This document shows, piece after piece, positions 1 through 7,547 of a stretch of DNA of 52,045 bases. The stretch's first letter is position 1, and each line of letters starts with the position of its first letter. A model generated the notes under the pieces. The model saw only the letters and a program-made list of their open reading frames with translations, searched no databases and was not told the origin of the DNA. Origin of the DNA: Arcobacter sp. (GTDB taxonomy: Bacteria > Campylobacterota > Campylobacteria > Campylobacterales > Arcobacteraceae). Made by a program: the position numbers and the translations under genes. The stretch is from assembly GCA_003252105.1 (NCBI GenBank), contig QKDL01000088.1, forward strand, positions 1-52,045, written 5' to 3'.

Positions 1-129
1 GTTTGATTATTAAATATTATACATTAAATATTATAAATATTTCTTATTTTAAAATATTAGTTTAATTTATCTTATTTTTGATTGAAAATTCAATTGTTTG
101 ATTTGTTATTATTTAATAACCATAAATTA

Positions 130-177
130 GAAATAAAAATTAAGAAATATTGATATAATTAGCAAAAAAGGATTTAT
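130..177 (+). promoter_or_regulatory. Promoter and ribosome-binding site of the cupin gene
   Basis: A consensus -10 box (TATAAT, 154-159) preceded by TG lies 18 bases before the ATG at 178, and an AAGGA ribosome site sits between them. No convincing -35 hexamer is visible in the A/T-rich upstream DNA. Bases 1-130 hold no gene that I can see, only A/T-rich sequence with a small inverted repeat (GTTATT/AATAAC near 104-119). Confidence 0.5.
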
Positions 178-525
178 ATGTATTGTAAAGATTCAAACAG
201 TTTTGAAAAAAATGATATTCCTAAAACAGTAGAAGCAAAAATTGCAGTTTTAACGCCAAAAGAGGATAAAGATTTTATAGTAAGAAAAATAGTTCTAAAA
301 AATGGTGGTTCTATGCCAAATCATACAAATGAGATACAACATCAACAATATGTTTTAAGTGGTACTGCAAAAGTTGTAGTAGGGGATGAAGAGTTTCAAG
401 CTAAACAAGGAGATTTTATATATATACCTGCGGGAGTGAACCACCACTATGAAGCATGTTATGATAGTGATTATGAATTTTTATGTATGATAACAACAAA
501 AGATGATGAAATTAAAATGTTATAA
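178..525 (+). CDS. Small single-domain cupin protein
   Basis: The 115-residue product is one cupin beta-barrel. Motif 1 is degenerate: a Pro-Asn-His-Thr-Asn-Glu stretch around residue 48 followed by paired His-Gln residues. It is followed by the usual Gly-Asp-Phe-Ile-Tyr-Ile-Pro-Ala-Gly-Val-Asn-His motif 2 near residues 78-90. The His and Glu residues could hold a metal ion, as in many small cupins, but the substrate cannot be told from sequence. There is no signal peptide, so it is probably cytosolic. The ATG has its own ribosome site and promoter, and the gene stands alone. Catalytic, sugar-binding and sensory roles are all possible for this fold. Confidence 0.85.
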   Translation: MYCKDSNSFEKNDIPKTVEAKIAVLTPKEDKDFIVRKIVLKNGGSMPNHTNEIQHQQYVLSGTAKVVVGDEEFQAKQGDFIYIPAGVNHHYEACYDSDYEFLCMITTKDDEIKML

Positions 526-576
526 AATAAACTAAATATATATTTTTATTCTAAATTAAGAACTTTTATTATATAT

Positions 577-599
577 TTTAGTAATAAAATATTACTAAA
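577..599 (+). promoter_or_regulatory. Perfect 10-bp inverted repeat abutting a ribosome-binding site
   Basis: TTTAGTAATA (577-586) and TATTACTAAA (590-599) are exact reverse complements separated by three A. The right arm runs straight into the AAAGGA ribosome site of the small gene at 610. It could be an operator or an RNA hairpin limiting translation. It has no following U-tract, so it is not a normal terminator for the cupin gene. Confidence 0.45.
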
Positions 600-609
600 G
601 GAAATAAAA

Positions 610-729
610 ATGAAAAATTTAGCATATTATGATTCATCATTTAATTCAAAGTTTACATCTGTTGATATTATAAATTTTGGGAAAATAGAATTAGCATTGA
701 TTTGTATTCTTTTAATTGTTTTTTTGTAA
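610..729 (+). CDS. Putative 39-residue single-pass membrane protein
   Basis: An ATG 7-8 bases after a good AAAGGA site opens a 39-codon frame ending in TAA. The first 25 residues are polar with aromatic residues. The last 14 (roughly Ile-Glu-Leu-Ala then Leu/Ile/Val/Phe to the end) form a hydrophobic tail, as in small tail-anchored membrane proteins. I do not recognise the family. Support comes from the ribosome site, the upstream palindrome and the hydrophobic profile. Its shortness and the A/T-rich background mean a chance frame cannot be ruled out. Confidence 0.4.
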   Translation: MKNLAYYDSSFNSKFTSVDIINFGKIELALICILLIVFL

Positions 730-758
730 AAAATATTTTAGAATTAAATAATATTAAG

Positions 759-1493
759 TTACTTAAAGGACTGGGCCAGATTTCCAATAATCAATGCCCA
801 ACCATCTATAACTATAAAAAAGATGATTTTAATAGGGAGGGATATCATAACTGGAGGTAACATCATCATCCCTAGTGACATAAGGATGGAAGCTACGATA
901 ATATCTATTACTAAAAATGGTAAAAAGATTAAAAATCCTATCTCAAAGGCTGTTTTAAGTTCACTTACTATAAATGCTGGCATTAATAGTGTTGTTGGAA
1001 CATCCTCAATATTTTTTGGATTTTCCTCTTTTTTGATTCTATAAAACAAGGCTAAATCAGCTTCTCTTGTATTTTTTATCATAAACTCTTTAAATGGTTT
1101 TATACCTTTTTCTAAAGCTTCTTCATATCCAATTTGTTCATCCATATATGGTTTGATTGCTTCATTCCATGATTTTTTTGCATATGGTTCCATAATAAAT
1201 ATTGTAAGAACTAAACACATTGAAATAATAATTTGATTGGGAGGAGTTTGTTGTAACCCCATAGCTTGTCTTAGCAATGAAAATACAATCATAAGTCTTG
1301 TAAAACTAGTAACCATTAGTAATAAAGTTGGAGCTAAGGCTAAAAGAGTTAATAATATAGCGATATTTATAGTTTTTACAAATTGTGCTGGTTGTTCTAA
1401 AGCAGCAACTGAAAGGTTTATAACAGGAGGAGCATCTTGTTGTTGAGCAAAAAGTGAAACTGTAAAAAATAATACTAATATTATGTATTTCAA
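759..1493 (-). CDS. fliP: Flagellar type III export apparatus protein FliP
   Basis: FliP forms the core of the flagellar export gate with FliQ and FliR in the inner membrane. The 244-residue product starts with a cleavable-looking signal sequence (Met-Lys-Tyr, hydrophobic core, Phe-Ala-Gln). It then shows the family signature Leu-Leu-Met-Val-Thr-Ser-Phe-Thr-Arg and the Gln-Thr-Pro-Pro-Asn-Gln motif near residue 80, a periplasmic loop, and two C-terminal hydrophobic hairpins with the Ser-Leu-Gly-Met-Met-Met-Leu-Pro-Pro motif. Length is typical. It is separated from the other flagellar genes here (flhX and the FliK-like gene) by mrdA, reflecting the scattered flagellar genes of Campylobacterota. 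Confidence 0.97.
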   Translation of the reverse strand: MKYIILVLFFTVSLFAQQQDAPPVINLSVAALEQPAQFVKTINIAILLTLLALAPTLLLMVTSFTRLMIVFSLLRQAMGLQQTPPNQIIISMCLVLTIFIMEPYAKKSWNEAIKPYMDEQIGYEEALEKGIKPFKEFMIKNTREADLALFYRIKKEENPKNIEDVPTTLLMPAFIVSELKTAFEIGFLIFLPFLVIDIIVASILMSLGMMMLPPVMISLPIKIIFFIVIDGWALIIGNLAQSFK

Positions 1494-1560
1494 AAAATAT
1501 CCTCTGTTAAAATGAAAGTTGATAATATCTAAAATATTATTAAATATAAAGAAATCAATG

Positions 1561-3330
1561 TTACTTGATATATTTCAATTCTAAGAGTTTATTGTATATT
1601 TTACTTACTATTTCTCCTGCTGCACTACCACCATGTCCTCCATGCTCTACTAAAACAGTAACAACATATTGAGGATTTTTATATGGTCCATAAGTTGTTA
1701 ACCAAGCATGAGATCTATGATAATATTCAAGTTCACTCTCTTTCATTCTTTTTTTCTCAGATTGAGGGATTGAAATAACTTGTGCAGTACCAGTTTTCCC
1801 TGCAACTTTTATTTTTAAATTTTTTGAGTAATATGCAGCGGTACCTTTTTCATGATTCATAACATCATACATTCCTTGTCTCATCATTCGCATATATTTG
1901 TTATCAAATTTTATCTCTTCAGGTTCTTCGTAGTTTAAGTCCGAAAAATGTGGTTTTGGAAGTTTCCCTGTTGCTAAAAATGCAGTATATCGTGCAATTT
2001 GTACGGGAGTAACTAACATCTGACCTTGCCCAATAGAGGTAATAACTGTTTCTCCAATATACCAAGGTTCACTATACTTTTCCTCTTTCCATGATTTATT
2101 TGGATTTGTCCCAAAATGTTCATTAACTAAATCAATTCCTGTTTTTGCACCAATCCCAAGCTTAGCCAATGTTTTTGAAATTTTATTTATACCTATTGTT
2201 AAACTACCTTTATAAAAAAAATCATCACAACTTTCTCTAATAGCCTTCCTAAATCCAACAATACCATGCCCCTCATGTTTCCAACATCTAAAGTTTCTTT
2301 TTCCTAATGTTAATGAACCACTATCAAAAACAGTATAGTTTGATTTGATTCCATTTTCTAAAAAGGATAGGGCAACTCCCATTTTAATAACTGAACCAGG
2401 AGGGTATAATCCATTGATAATTTTATTTGTAAATGGATGATTAAAATCATTAATCATTTTATTCCAATCCTCAATTGAAATACCATCAACAAATATATTT
2501 GCATCAAACTCTGGATAAGATGCAGCAACAAGTAATTCACCTGTTTTAGCATTCATTACAATTACAGCACCACTTTTGTGATTGAAAATTTGTTTTACAT
2601 ATTTTTGTAATTCTATATCAATAGTGATTTTTAGATCATTGTTAGAATATACTTTTTTTTCATCTAAAACTTCAAGCTCTTTATTCAAAGCATTAACTTT
2701 TATATCTTTGTATCCTAGTTCCCCTTGTAAATGATTGTTATAATATTTTTCAAGTCCTACTTTACCTATAATATCACTATGTTTAGAAAAAGGGTTTTTT
2801 GTAATATCAAGTTTTGATGCTTTCCCTACATACCCTATTATATGAACACCATTTTCTTTATAGGGATAGATTCTTTTTACTTCTGATTCAATCTTAATAG
2901 AATCTAGTGAATTAAAGAGTGTATATTTATCAAAAAACTTATCATAAGGGATATAATCAACAAGTTTTACAAAATCATGCTTATAAGAAGAATCTAATTT
3001 CATATACTTTTCAAATAACTCTTCTTTTGAGTATTCTGGAAAGTGGTCATTGATTAGATTTATCAATTTTTTTAGAAGAGGTATTCTTTTTGTTGATCTT
3101 AAATGGGGTTTAATGTTTATAGAAAAACCTAATTTATTCATAGCTAGTGGTTTTCCATTTCTATCACTTATAATTCCTCTATTTGGAACTGTATAAACCC
3201 TTTTGATATAATTGTTTTTAGATAATTCTTCATAATATGTATTTGATTTTATACTTAAAAAATATATTCTTAATAATAAAGTTAATAAAATTATTGATAT
3301 TAAAATAAAAACTAAATTTAACCTTCTCAA
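1561..3330 (-). CDS. mrdA: Penicillin-binding protein 2, elongation transpeptidase
   Basis: PBP2 cross-links peptidoglycan during cell elongation with RodA and MreB-associated proteins. The 589-residue protein has one N-terminal membrane anchor (residues 5-25) and a pedestal/dimerisation domain containing Arg-Gly-Ile-Ile-Ser-Asp-Arg-Asn-Gly (51-59). The transpeptidase domain carries the active-site Ser-Val-Ile-Lys (Ser313, Lys316), a Ser-Cys-Asp motif in the Ser-x-Asn/Asp position, and a late Lys-Thr-Gly-Thr-Ala box. Length matches the family. Its start overlaps the stop of the upstream small membrane gene by four bases (ATGA), so the two are translationally coupled. Confidence 0.96.
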   Translation of the reverse strand: MRRLNLVFILISIILLTLLLRIYFLSIKSNTYYEELSKNNYIKRVYTVPNRGIISDRNGKPLAMNKLGFSINIKPHLRSTKRIPLLKKLINLINDHFPEYSKEELFEKYMKLDSSYKHDFVKLVDYIPYDKFFDKYTLFNSLDSIKIESEVKRIYPYKENGVHIIGYVGKASKLDITKNPFSKHSDIIGKVGLEKYYNNHLQGELGYKDIKVNALNKELEVLDEKKVYSNNDLKITIDIELQKYVKQIFNHKSGAVIVMNAKTGELLVAASYPEFDANIFVDGISIEDWNKMINDFNHPFTNKIINGLYPPGSVIKMGVALSFLENGIKSNYTVFDSGSLTLGKRNFRCWKHEGHGIVGFRKAIRESCDDFFYKGSLTIGINKISKTLAKLGIGAKTGIDLVNEHFGTNPNKSWKEEKYSEPWYIGETVITSIGQGQMLVTPVQIARYTAFLATGKLPKPHFSDLNYEEPEEIKFDNKYMRMMRQGMYDVMNHEKGTAAYYSKNLKIKVAGKTGTAQVISIPQSEKKRMKESELEYYHRSHAWLTTYGPYKNPQYVVTVLVEHGGHGGSAAGEIVSKIYNKLLELKYIK

Positions 3331-3767
3331 ATAAACACTCCAAATATCAAGAAATCTATTATTAAGTTTATGAGTAAAACATAGTTTAATTGAGCACTTA
3401 TTTCATTATTTAATGACCATAAAATAAAAGTTCCTAAATAAAATACAGCCATATAGATATATGGAGTAGAACTTTCAAATGATAAAACTCTTTTTATATA
3501 TGGTTTTACAAAAAAGTATGTAAATCCAGCTAATAAAGATAGTGAAAAAGGCTTAAATCCATTGTTTAATTCAATAAATAAAAAAGTGATTATTACAAAA
3601 AACAAAGAGTAATAGTATTCTTGTTTTATACATAAAAAAAACAACAAACATAAGATACCAATAAATAAAATTGGAAAAAAATATATAGATGAGATGATAT
3701 TAATAATAATAGAATATATACAAAGTATAACTATAAAAATTGGACTATCATGGTTTGTGATTTTCAT
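3327..3767 (-). CDS. Small polytopic membrane protein coupled to mrdA (MreD-like position)
   Basis: The 146-residue protein is very hydrophobic, with about five membrane-spanning segments and few charged residues. It overlaps mrdA by four bases, and a membrane protein in this position next to the PBP2 gene is common in Campylobacterota. Its size and context suggest an elongasome partner of the MreD kind, but no diagnostic motif was recognised, so the link to cell-shape control is an inference from position. Confidence 0.7.
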   Translation of the reverse strand: MKITNHDSPIFIVILCIYSIIINIISSIYFFPILFIGILCLLFFLCIKQEYYYSLFFVIITFLFIELNNGFKPFSLSLLAGFTYFFVKPYIKRVLSFESSTPYIYMAVFYLGTFILWSLNNEISAQLNYVLLINLIIDFLIFGVFI

Positions 3768-3832
3768 AAATTGAAGTTCTTTATATTTTTTTATGGATTA
3801 TATTAAAAATCTACTTATATCATTATTGAGTA

Positions 3833-4126
3833 TTACTTATCTAAGGCTTCTTTTCTTTTTCTTTGTATTGTAGTTAAATCATAAATAAAAGCAAATATTT
3901 CTGATACAGCTTTATACATATTTGGTGGAATCTCTTTATCAATATCAATTGCTGATAAAAGTTCAATTAAATCTTCATCTTTTTTGATTGGGATATTATT
4001 GTCTTGGGCTATTTTTATGATATTCCCTGCAATTTCACCTTTACCTTTTGCAACTACTTTTGGAGCATTGTCAATATCTATATCATATTTTAAGGCAACA
4101 GCTTTTTTTATCTCATTTTTATCCAT
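3833..4126 (-). CDS. flhX: FlhX: stand-alone FlhB C-terminal-domain homologue
   Basis: The 97-residue product matches the cytoplasmic switch domain of FlhB/YscU-type export proteins (Ala-Val-Ala-Leu-Lys-Tyr, Ala-Pro-Lys-Val-Val-Ala-Lys-Gly-Lys-Gly, and Asn-Asn-Ile-Pro-Ile), without any membrane domain. It lacks the Asn-Pro-Thr-His autocleavage site. It therefore resembles the part of FlhB after the cut, as known for the extra FlhB-like gene of Campylobacter. It lies one base after the FliK-like gene. That pairing fits a role in export-substrate switching or hook-length control, because FlhB and FliK act together. Confidence 0.9.
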   Translation of the reverse strand: MDKNEIKKAVALKYDIDIDNAPKVVAKGKGEIAGNIIKIAQDNNIPIKKDEDLIELLSAIDIDKEIPPNMYKAVSEIFAFIYDLTTIQRKRKEALDK

Positions 4127-4127
4127 A

Positions 4128-6377
4128 CTAAACCTTTATATCAACTCCAAAACCTAAATCTAGGTTATCTTGATTGTAGATATTTTGTTTTTTTATAGCT
4201 GTATCTATCTCTTTTTCTTTTTTTAAATCAATAATTTTAATATTTACAGGTATTAAATCTGCTTTATTAAGTGCTGTTCGAAGTTTAAAAAAGTTTTCTC
4301 TAATTGCTTGTTTAAAACTCTCTTTTGATGCAAAAATTGACAGATCTAATTTATTTTTATCATACATTGATAATAATAGTTGAGTTTGTCCAAACTCTTT
4401 AAGATTTAGATTTATTTCACAATAAAATCTGTCTTCATTTAGTTTTTTCATTGAAATATTTCCATCTTCTAACATATCCCATAAAAATGGAATATAAACA
4501 TTATTACTATTTGAGCTTATTGATAAAAGCTGAAAATATTCTATTTGCGTAACCATTTTATCAACATGTTTTAAGGTATCCATAGATTTAGGGTCAGTTT
4601 TTGAAGATAAATCATCTTGCATTTGTAATAAAACAGTTTTTAAATCATTTTGTATATTGTTTTGAATAGTCTCTTTTGTATTTATTTTATTTGAATCAAG
4701 AGGAAAGTTATTTAGTAGATTTTCAAGTTTTTCAACATTTTTTAAAATAGTTTGCTGAAGATTTAGATTAGTTGGATTATTTGAAGAGTTTATTATTGCT
4801 TCTTTCAAATTTAAAATCAAATTATCTATATTTGAACTAAATAGACTTTGAAAGTTTGTAAGATTTGAACTTTGTGATTGGATAGTTTGTTGTAAAGCTT
4901 TTAAATCTTGGGGTAATTCAATTTTTGAAAATAGATTTTGTATATTTAAAAGTTTATCAATAACTTGATTTGCCATTTTAGAATCAATAGTATTGTTTGT
5001 TAAAAGTTCATTTTTCAAGCTTGTTAAAGCCTCTTTTATGTTTTGTGTTAATATATTTTTTTGCTCACCAACAGGTGTATTTGATAATATTTTATTTTCT
5101 AAACTTGTTATTTTATCAGTCAAATCTTTTAAATTATTTACTAAGTTTGAGATATTTGAATTTTGAGTTGTTGCTGTTTTTATTTCATCTAAATTTACTA
5201 ATTGGTTTAATAACTGTTTGGGTTCTATAAGTTCTGTGTTTTTTGAAAAAAGATTGTTATTTAGAATCAAATTATCTATTTGTTTTAGTATTGTTTGTGA
5301 GTTTGGAATGGTTTTATTGTTTTGTAATTCATTTTTTAGTTGAAAAAGTATATCTTTTGTTTGTGTTATGATATTTTCTTTAGAGGTTTTTAAATTAAAA
5401 TTCTCCTCTATAGTTTCATTGTTACTAATTAAATTTTTAAGTTGATTAGATAGATTATTTAGATTTTGATTAGAGTTAGATTTTGATAAGGTTTCTAGTG
5501 ATGAACTCATAGTTTTTAAATCTTGTAAATTAATTGAATCACTCTTTAATATTTTATCAATATTATTCATCATTGACTTTATCTCTGGTTGATTTGAAAT
5601 TGGCTGCAATTGTTCTTTTATTTGGGTTAATAAATTTTTTATTTGTCCTTCAATACTATTTGATAGTTTTGATTCGACTAATTGGGCATTTGACGAGATA
5701 TTTTTTAGTTGATTTGTTAAACTTGTCAAATCTAAAACTTGTTTATCTGGTAATTGTTTTGAAAGGTTTTGCAATAAATTTATTAAAGATTTTAAATCAG
5801 TATTATTTTGTATGTTAGAAGCTGTATTTCCACCTTTATTGTTTTGTATCAGTTTTTCAATCAAACTTTCAATATTTTTAATCTCAGCTTGGGGTAAATT
5901 TTTTATTAAACTTTTGATTTGATTTAATATATCTTCAAGATTTTTTGGCAATGTTGTATTTGATAATAAACTATTTGTAATTTTAGCTTCTTGAAAAACC
6001 CCTGATTTATTTAATAACTCTTTTAGAGAGTTATCATCTATTGATGAGATATCTTTTAAAAAACTATCTAATATAGGTTTATACTTTTCTAAACTTGGAT
6101 TGTTCTTAATCTCATCTTGTAGGGTTTTTACAGATGAAGTGAAGTTTCCTAAATCTTTAAATATATTTGTATTTTTTAACAGGTTTTCTACTGTAGTGTT
6201 TGTTTTATTTCCTGTTTTTAATTGAGTAAATAAATCTTTTAAAACATCATTTACATTTTTATTATTACTTTTTAAATTTTCTAAAGTTTTTGTATCAGCA
6301 TCTTTAAGAACTTCTTTTAAAGCTTTGTTATCATTTGGTAATAAAATGTTAAGTATGCTATTATTTGAAACTATCAT
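4128..6377 (-). CDS. Large FliK-like hook-length control protein
   Basis: The 749-residue protein is low in complexity, rich in Asn, Leu, Lys, Ser and Gln, and predicted to be mostly amphipathic helix. It contains loosely repeated blocks of roughly 100 residues, seen in the recurring Leu-Lys-Asn-Glu-Leu, Ile-Asp-Asn-Leu-Ile and Asn-Leu-Phe-Ser-Lys phrases. The C-terminal 110 residues are compact and resemble the FliK C-terminal domain: an Ile-Asn-Leu-Asn-Leu-Lys-Glu-Phe-Gly-Gln strand pattern, then Ile-Arg-Glu-Asn-Phe-Phe-Lys-Leu-Arg. FliK is secreted, measures the hook and switches FlhB specificity, and the direct partnership with flhX downstream supports the call. The long repetitive body could act as the ruler. 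The exact ruler function is inferred. Confidence 0.75.
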   Translation of the reverse strand: MIVSNNSILNILLPNDNKALKEVLKDADTKTLENLKSNNKNVNDVLKDLFTQLKTGNKTNTTVENLLKNTNIFKDLGNFTSSVKTLQDEIKNNPSLEKYKPILDSFLKDISSIDDNSLKELLNKSGVFQEAKITNSLLSNTTLPKNLEDILNQIKSLIKNLPQAEIKNIESLIEKLIQNNKGGNTASNIQNNTDLKSLINLLQNLSKQLPDKQVLDLTSLTNQLKNISSNAQLVESKLSNSIEGQIKNLLTQIKEQLQPISNQPEIKSMMNNIDKILKSDSINLQDLKTMSSSLETLSKSNSNQNLNNLSNQLKNLISNNETIEENFNLKTSKENIITQTKDILFQLKNELQNNKTIPNSQTILKQIDNLILNNNLFSKNTELIEPKQLLNQLVNLDEIKTATTQNSNISNLVNNLKDLTDKITSLENKILSNTPVGEQKNILTQNIKEALTSLKNELLTNNTIDSKMANQVIDKLLNIQNLFSKIELPQDLKALQQTIQSQSSNLTNFQSLFSSNIDNLILNLKEAIINSSNNPTNLNLQQTILKNVEKLENLLNNFPLDSNKINTKETIQNNIQNDLKTVLLQMQDDLSSKTDPKSMDTLKHVDKMVTQIEYFQLLSISSNSNNVYIPFLWDMLEDGNISMKKLNEDRFYCEINLNLKEFGQTQLLLSMYDKNKLDLSIFASKESFKQAIRENFFKLRTALNKADLIPVNIKIIDLKKEKEIDTAIKKQNIYNQDNLDLGFGVDIKV

Positions 6378-6410
6378 GGTTTAGTATACCATAATTTATA
6401 GAGAAACTAA

Positions 6411-6439
6411 TTGACAAGAAAAGTAATTTTTTGTACAAT
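6411..6439 (+). promoter_or_regulatory. Consensus sigma70 promoter of fliW
   Basis: TTGACA (6411-6416) and TACAAT (6434-6439) are separated by exactly 17 bases, with fliW starting 23 bases later behind a TAAGG site. This is one of the two best matches to a housekeeping promoter in the window. Beside it, around the fliK-like start codon, an imperfect palindrome (ATGGT...ACCAT, 6376-6392) may bind a regulator of the divergent gene. Confidence 0.75.
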
Positions 6440-6462
6440 TTTGACTTTAAATAAGGTTAGAA

Positions 6463-6837
6463 ATGAGTTATACAGTAGTTGTACCTATTGATGGTTGTGA
6501 AGAAGAAACAGAATTTGAATTGATAAAACTAGATGATTTTTTTTCATTGATTCAAGGAAAAGAAACAGGTGTAAAATTAAGGCTGATGAGTTTTGGTGCT
6601 TTAAAATCACTTGCTTTTGAATTTCCGGAAGATTTTAAAGAAAAACTAGAAATTGAATCTTTAGAAGATGTTTCTATTTATTATATATTTGTTTTACAAG
6701 CACATGTTTCTAACTCTTCAATGGATATTGCTTCTCCTATAGTTGTAAATAATAAAACTAAAAAGATAGGTCAAATACATTTAAATCTTTCAGAATTAGG
6801 AATTGATTTATTAAATGAAAAATTACCAAAATTTTAA
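6463..6837 (+). CDS. fliW: Flagellar assembly factor FliW
   Basis: FliW binds flagellin and antagonises the translational repressor CsrA, tying flagellin synthesis to secretion. The 124-residue product has the family's all-beta layout, including Leu-Met-Ser-Phe-Gly and Tyr-Ile-Phe-Val-Leu-Gln in the middle. The conserved Ala-Ser-Pro-Ile-Val-Val-Asn-Asn-Lys-Thr-Lys-Lys-Ile-Gly-Gln stretch lies near residues 86-100. Length is slightly below the usual 130-150. It has its own strong promoter and is followed nine bases later by the ArsC-family gene. Confidence 0.88.
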   Translation: MSYTVVVPIDGCEEETEFELIKLDDFFSLIQGKETGVKLRLMSFGALKSLAFEFPEDFKEKLEIESLEDVSIYYIFVLQAHVSNSSMDIASPIVVNNKTKKIGQIHLNLSELGIDLLNEKLPKF

Positions 6838-6846
6838 AGGGAAAAA

Positions 6847-7194
6847 TTGGAAAATATTATAATCTGGCATAATCCAAGATGTTCAAAATCAAGAAATGCA
6901 CTTACATATTTGGAAGAAAAAGGTATAGAACCACAAATTATAAAATATTTAGATACTACGCCAAGTTTTGAAGAGTTAAAAGAGGTTTTGAAACTTTTAG
7001 GGATGCATCCACAAGAGCTAATGAGAAAAGGTGAAACTATCTATAAAGAATTAAATCTAAAAGATGTTGAAGATGAAGATAGTTTAATAAAAGCAATGAT
7101 TGAGAACCCAAAACTTATAGAAAGACCAATTATTATAAAAGGTGATAAAGCAGTAGTTGCTAGACCACTAGAAAATATTGATACTATTTTATAA
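6847..7194 (+). CDS. arsC: ArsC-family (thioredoxin-fold) reductase, probable arsenate reductase
   Basis: ArsC enzymes of the glutaredoxin-linked class reduce arsenate to arsenite in the cytosol. The 115-residue product has the active-site phrase His-Asn-Pro-Arg-Cys-Ser-Lys-Ser-Arg (residues 8-16) and later arginines in Met-Arg-Lys-Gly-Glu and in Ile-Glu-Arg-Pro-Ile. The Val-Val-Ala-Arg-Pro ending is typical of ArsC. The start is a TTG at 6847 preceded by AAAGGG. No other arsenic genes are nearby, so it may instead be one of the related Spx/YffB-like reductases. The complete arginine set favours ArsC. Confidence 0.88.
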   Translation: MENIIIWHNPRCSKSRNALTYLEEKGIEPQIIKYLDTTPSFEELKEVLKLLGMHPQELMRKGETIYKELNLKDVEDEDSLIKAMIENPKLIERPIIIKGDKAVVARPLENIDTIL

Positions 7195-7547
7195 TGCATG
7201 AAAAACAACTAAGAATAAGATATATAAGAGTTCTAGAAAAATTTTTTACTAGAACTTTATCTTTATTAAAACTAGAAAACTTTGATAAAAGCCTATTTAT
7301 AGAAAGAACACTAAAAAATTATGAAGATATCAAACGGGTAAAAGCTGTTGATTTAAACTCTGCATATTTATCAGGTTTAATAGCTTTTATAAATAAAACT
7401 TTAGAATATACTCAAAACTCCTCTTCAAGCTTTGAAAATGAAAGAGCAACTTTATTAAAAGAAGCAAATCTATTACAAAAAGAGAAAAATAGAAGTTCTT
7501 ACAAAAAAGAGAAACATAAAAAGTCAAAGTTTGATGATGGCTATTGA
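7194..7547 (+). CDS. Hypothetical basic helical protein
   Basis: The 117-residue protein has no domain that I recognise. It is predicted to be helical throughout. It begins with basic and aromatic segments (Arg-Ile-Arg-Tyr-Ile-Arg, Phe-Phe-Thr-Arg) and ends in a Lys-rich, disordered tail (Lys-Lys-Glu-Lys-His-Lys-Lys-Ser-Lys). The ATG shares one base with the arsC stop and its own stop overlaps the recD2 start in TGATG, so it is coupled to both. Position and basic tail would suit a nucleic-acid-associated accessory protein, but this is a guess. Confidence 0.75.
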   Translation: MHEKQLRIRYIRVLEKFFTRTLSLLKLENFDKSLFIERTLKNYEDIKRVKAVDLNSAYLSGLIAFINKTLEYTQNSSSSFENERATLLKEANLLQKEKNRSSYKKEKHKKSKFDDGY

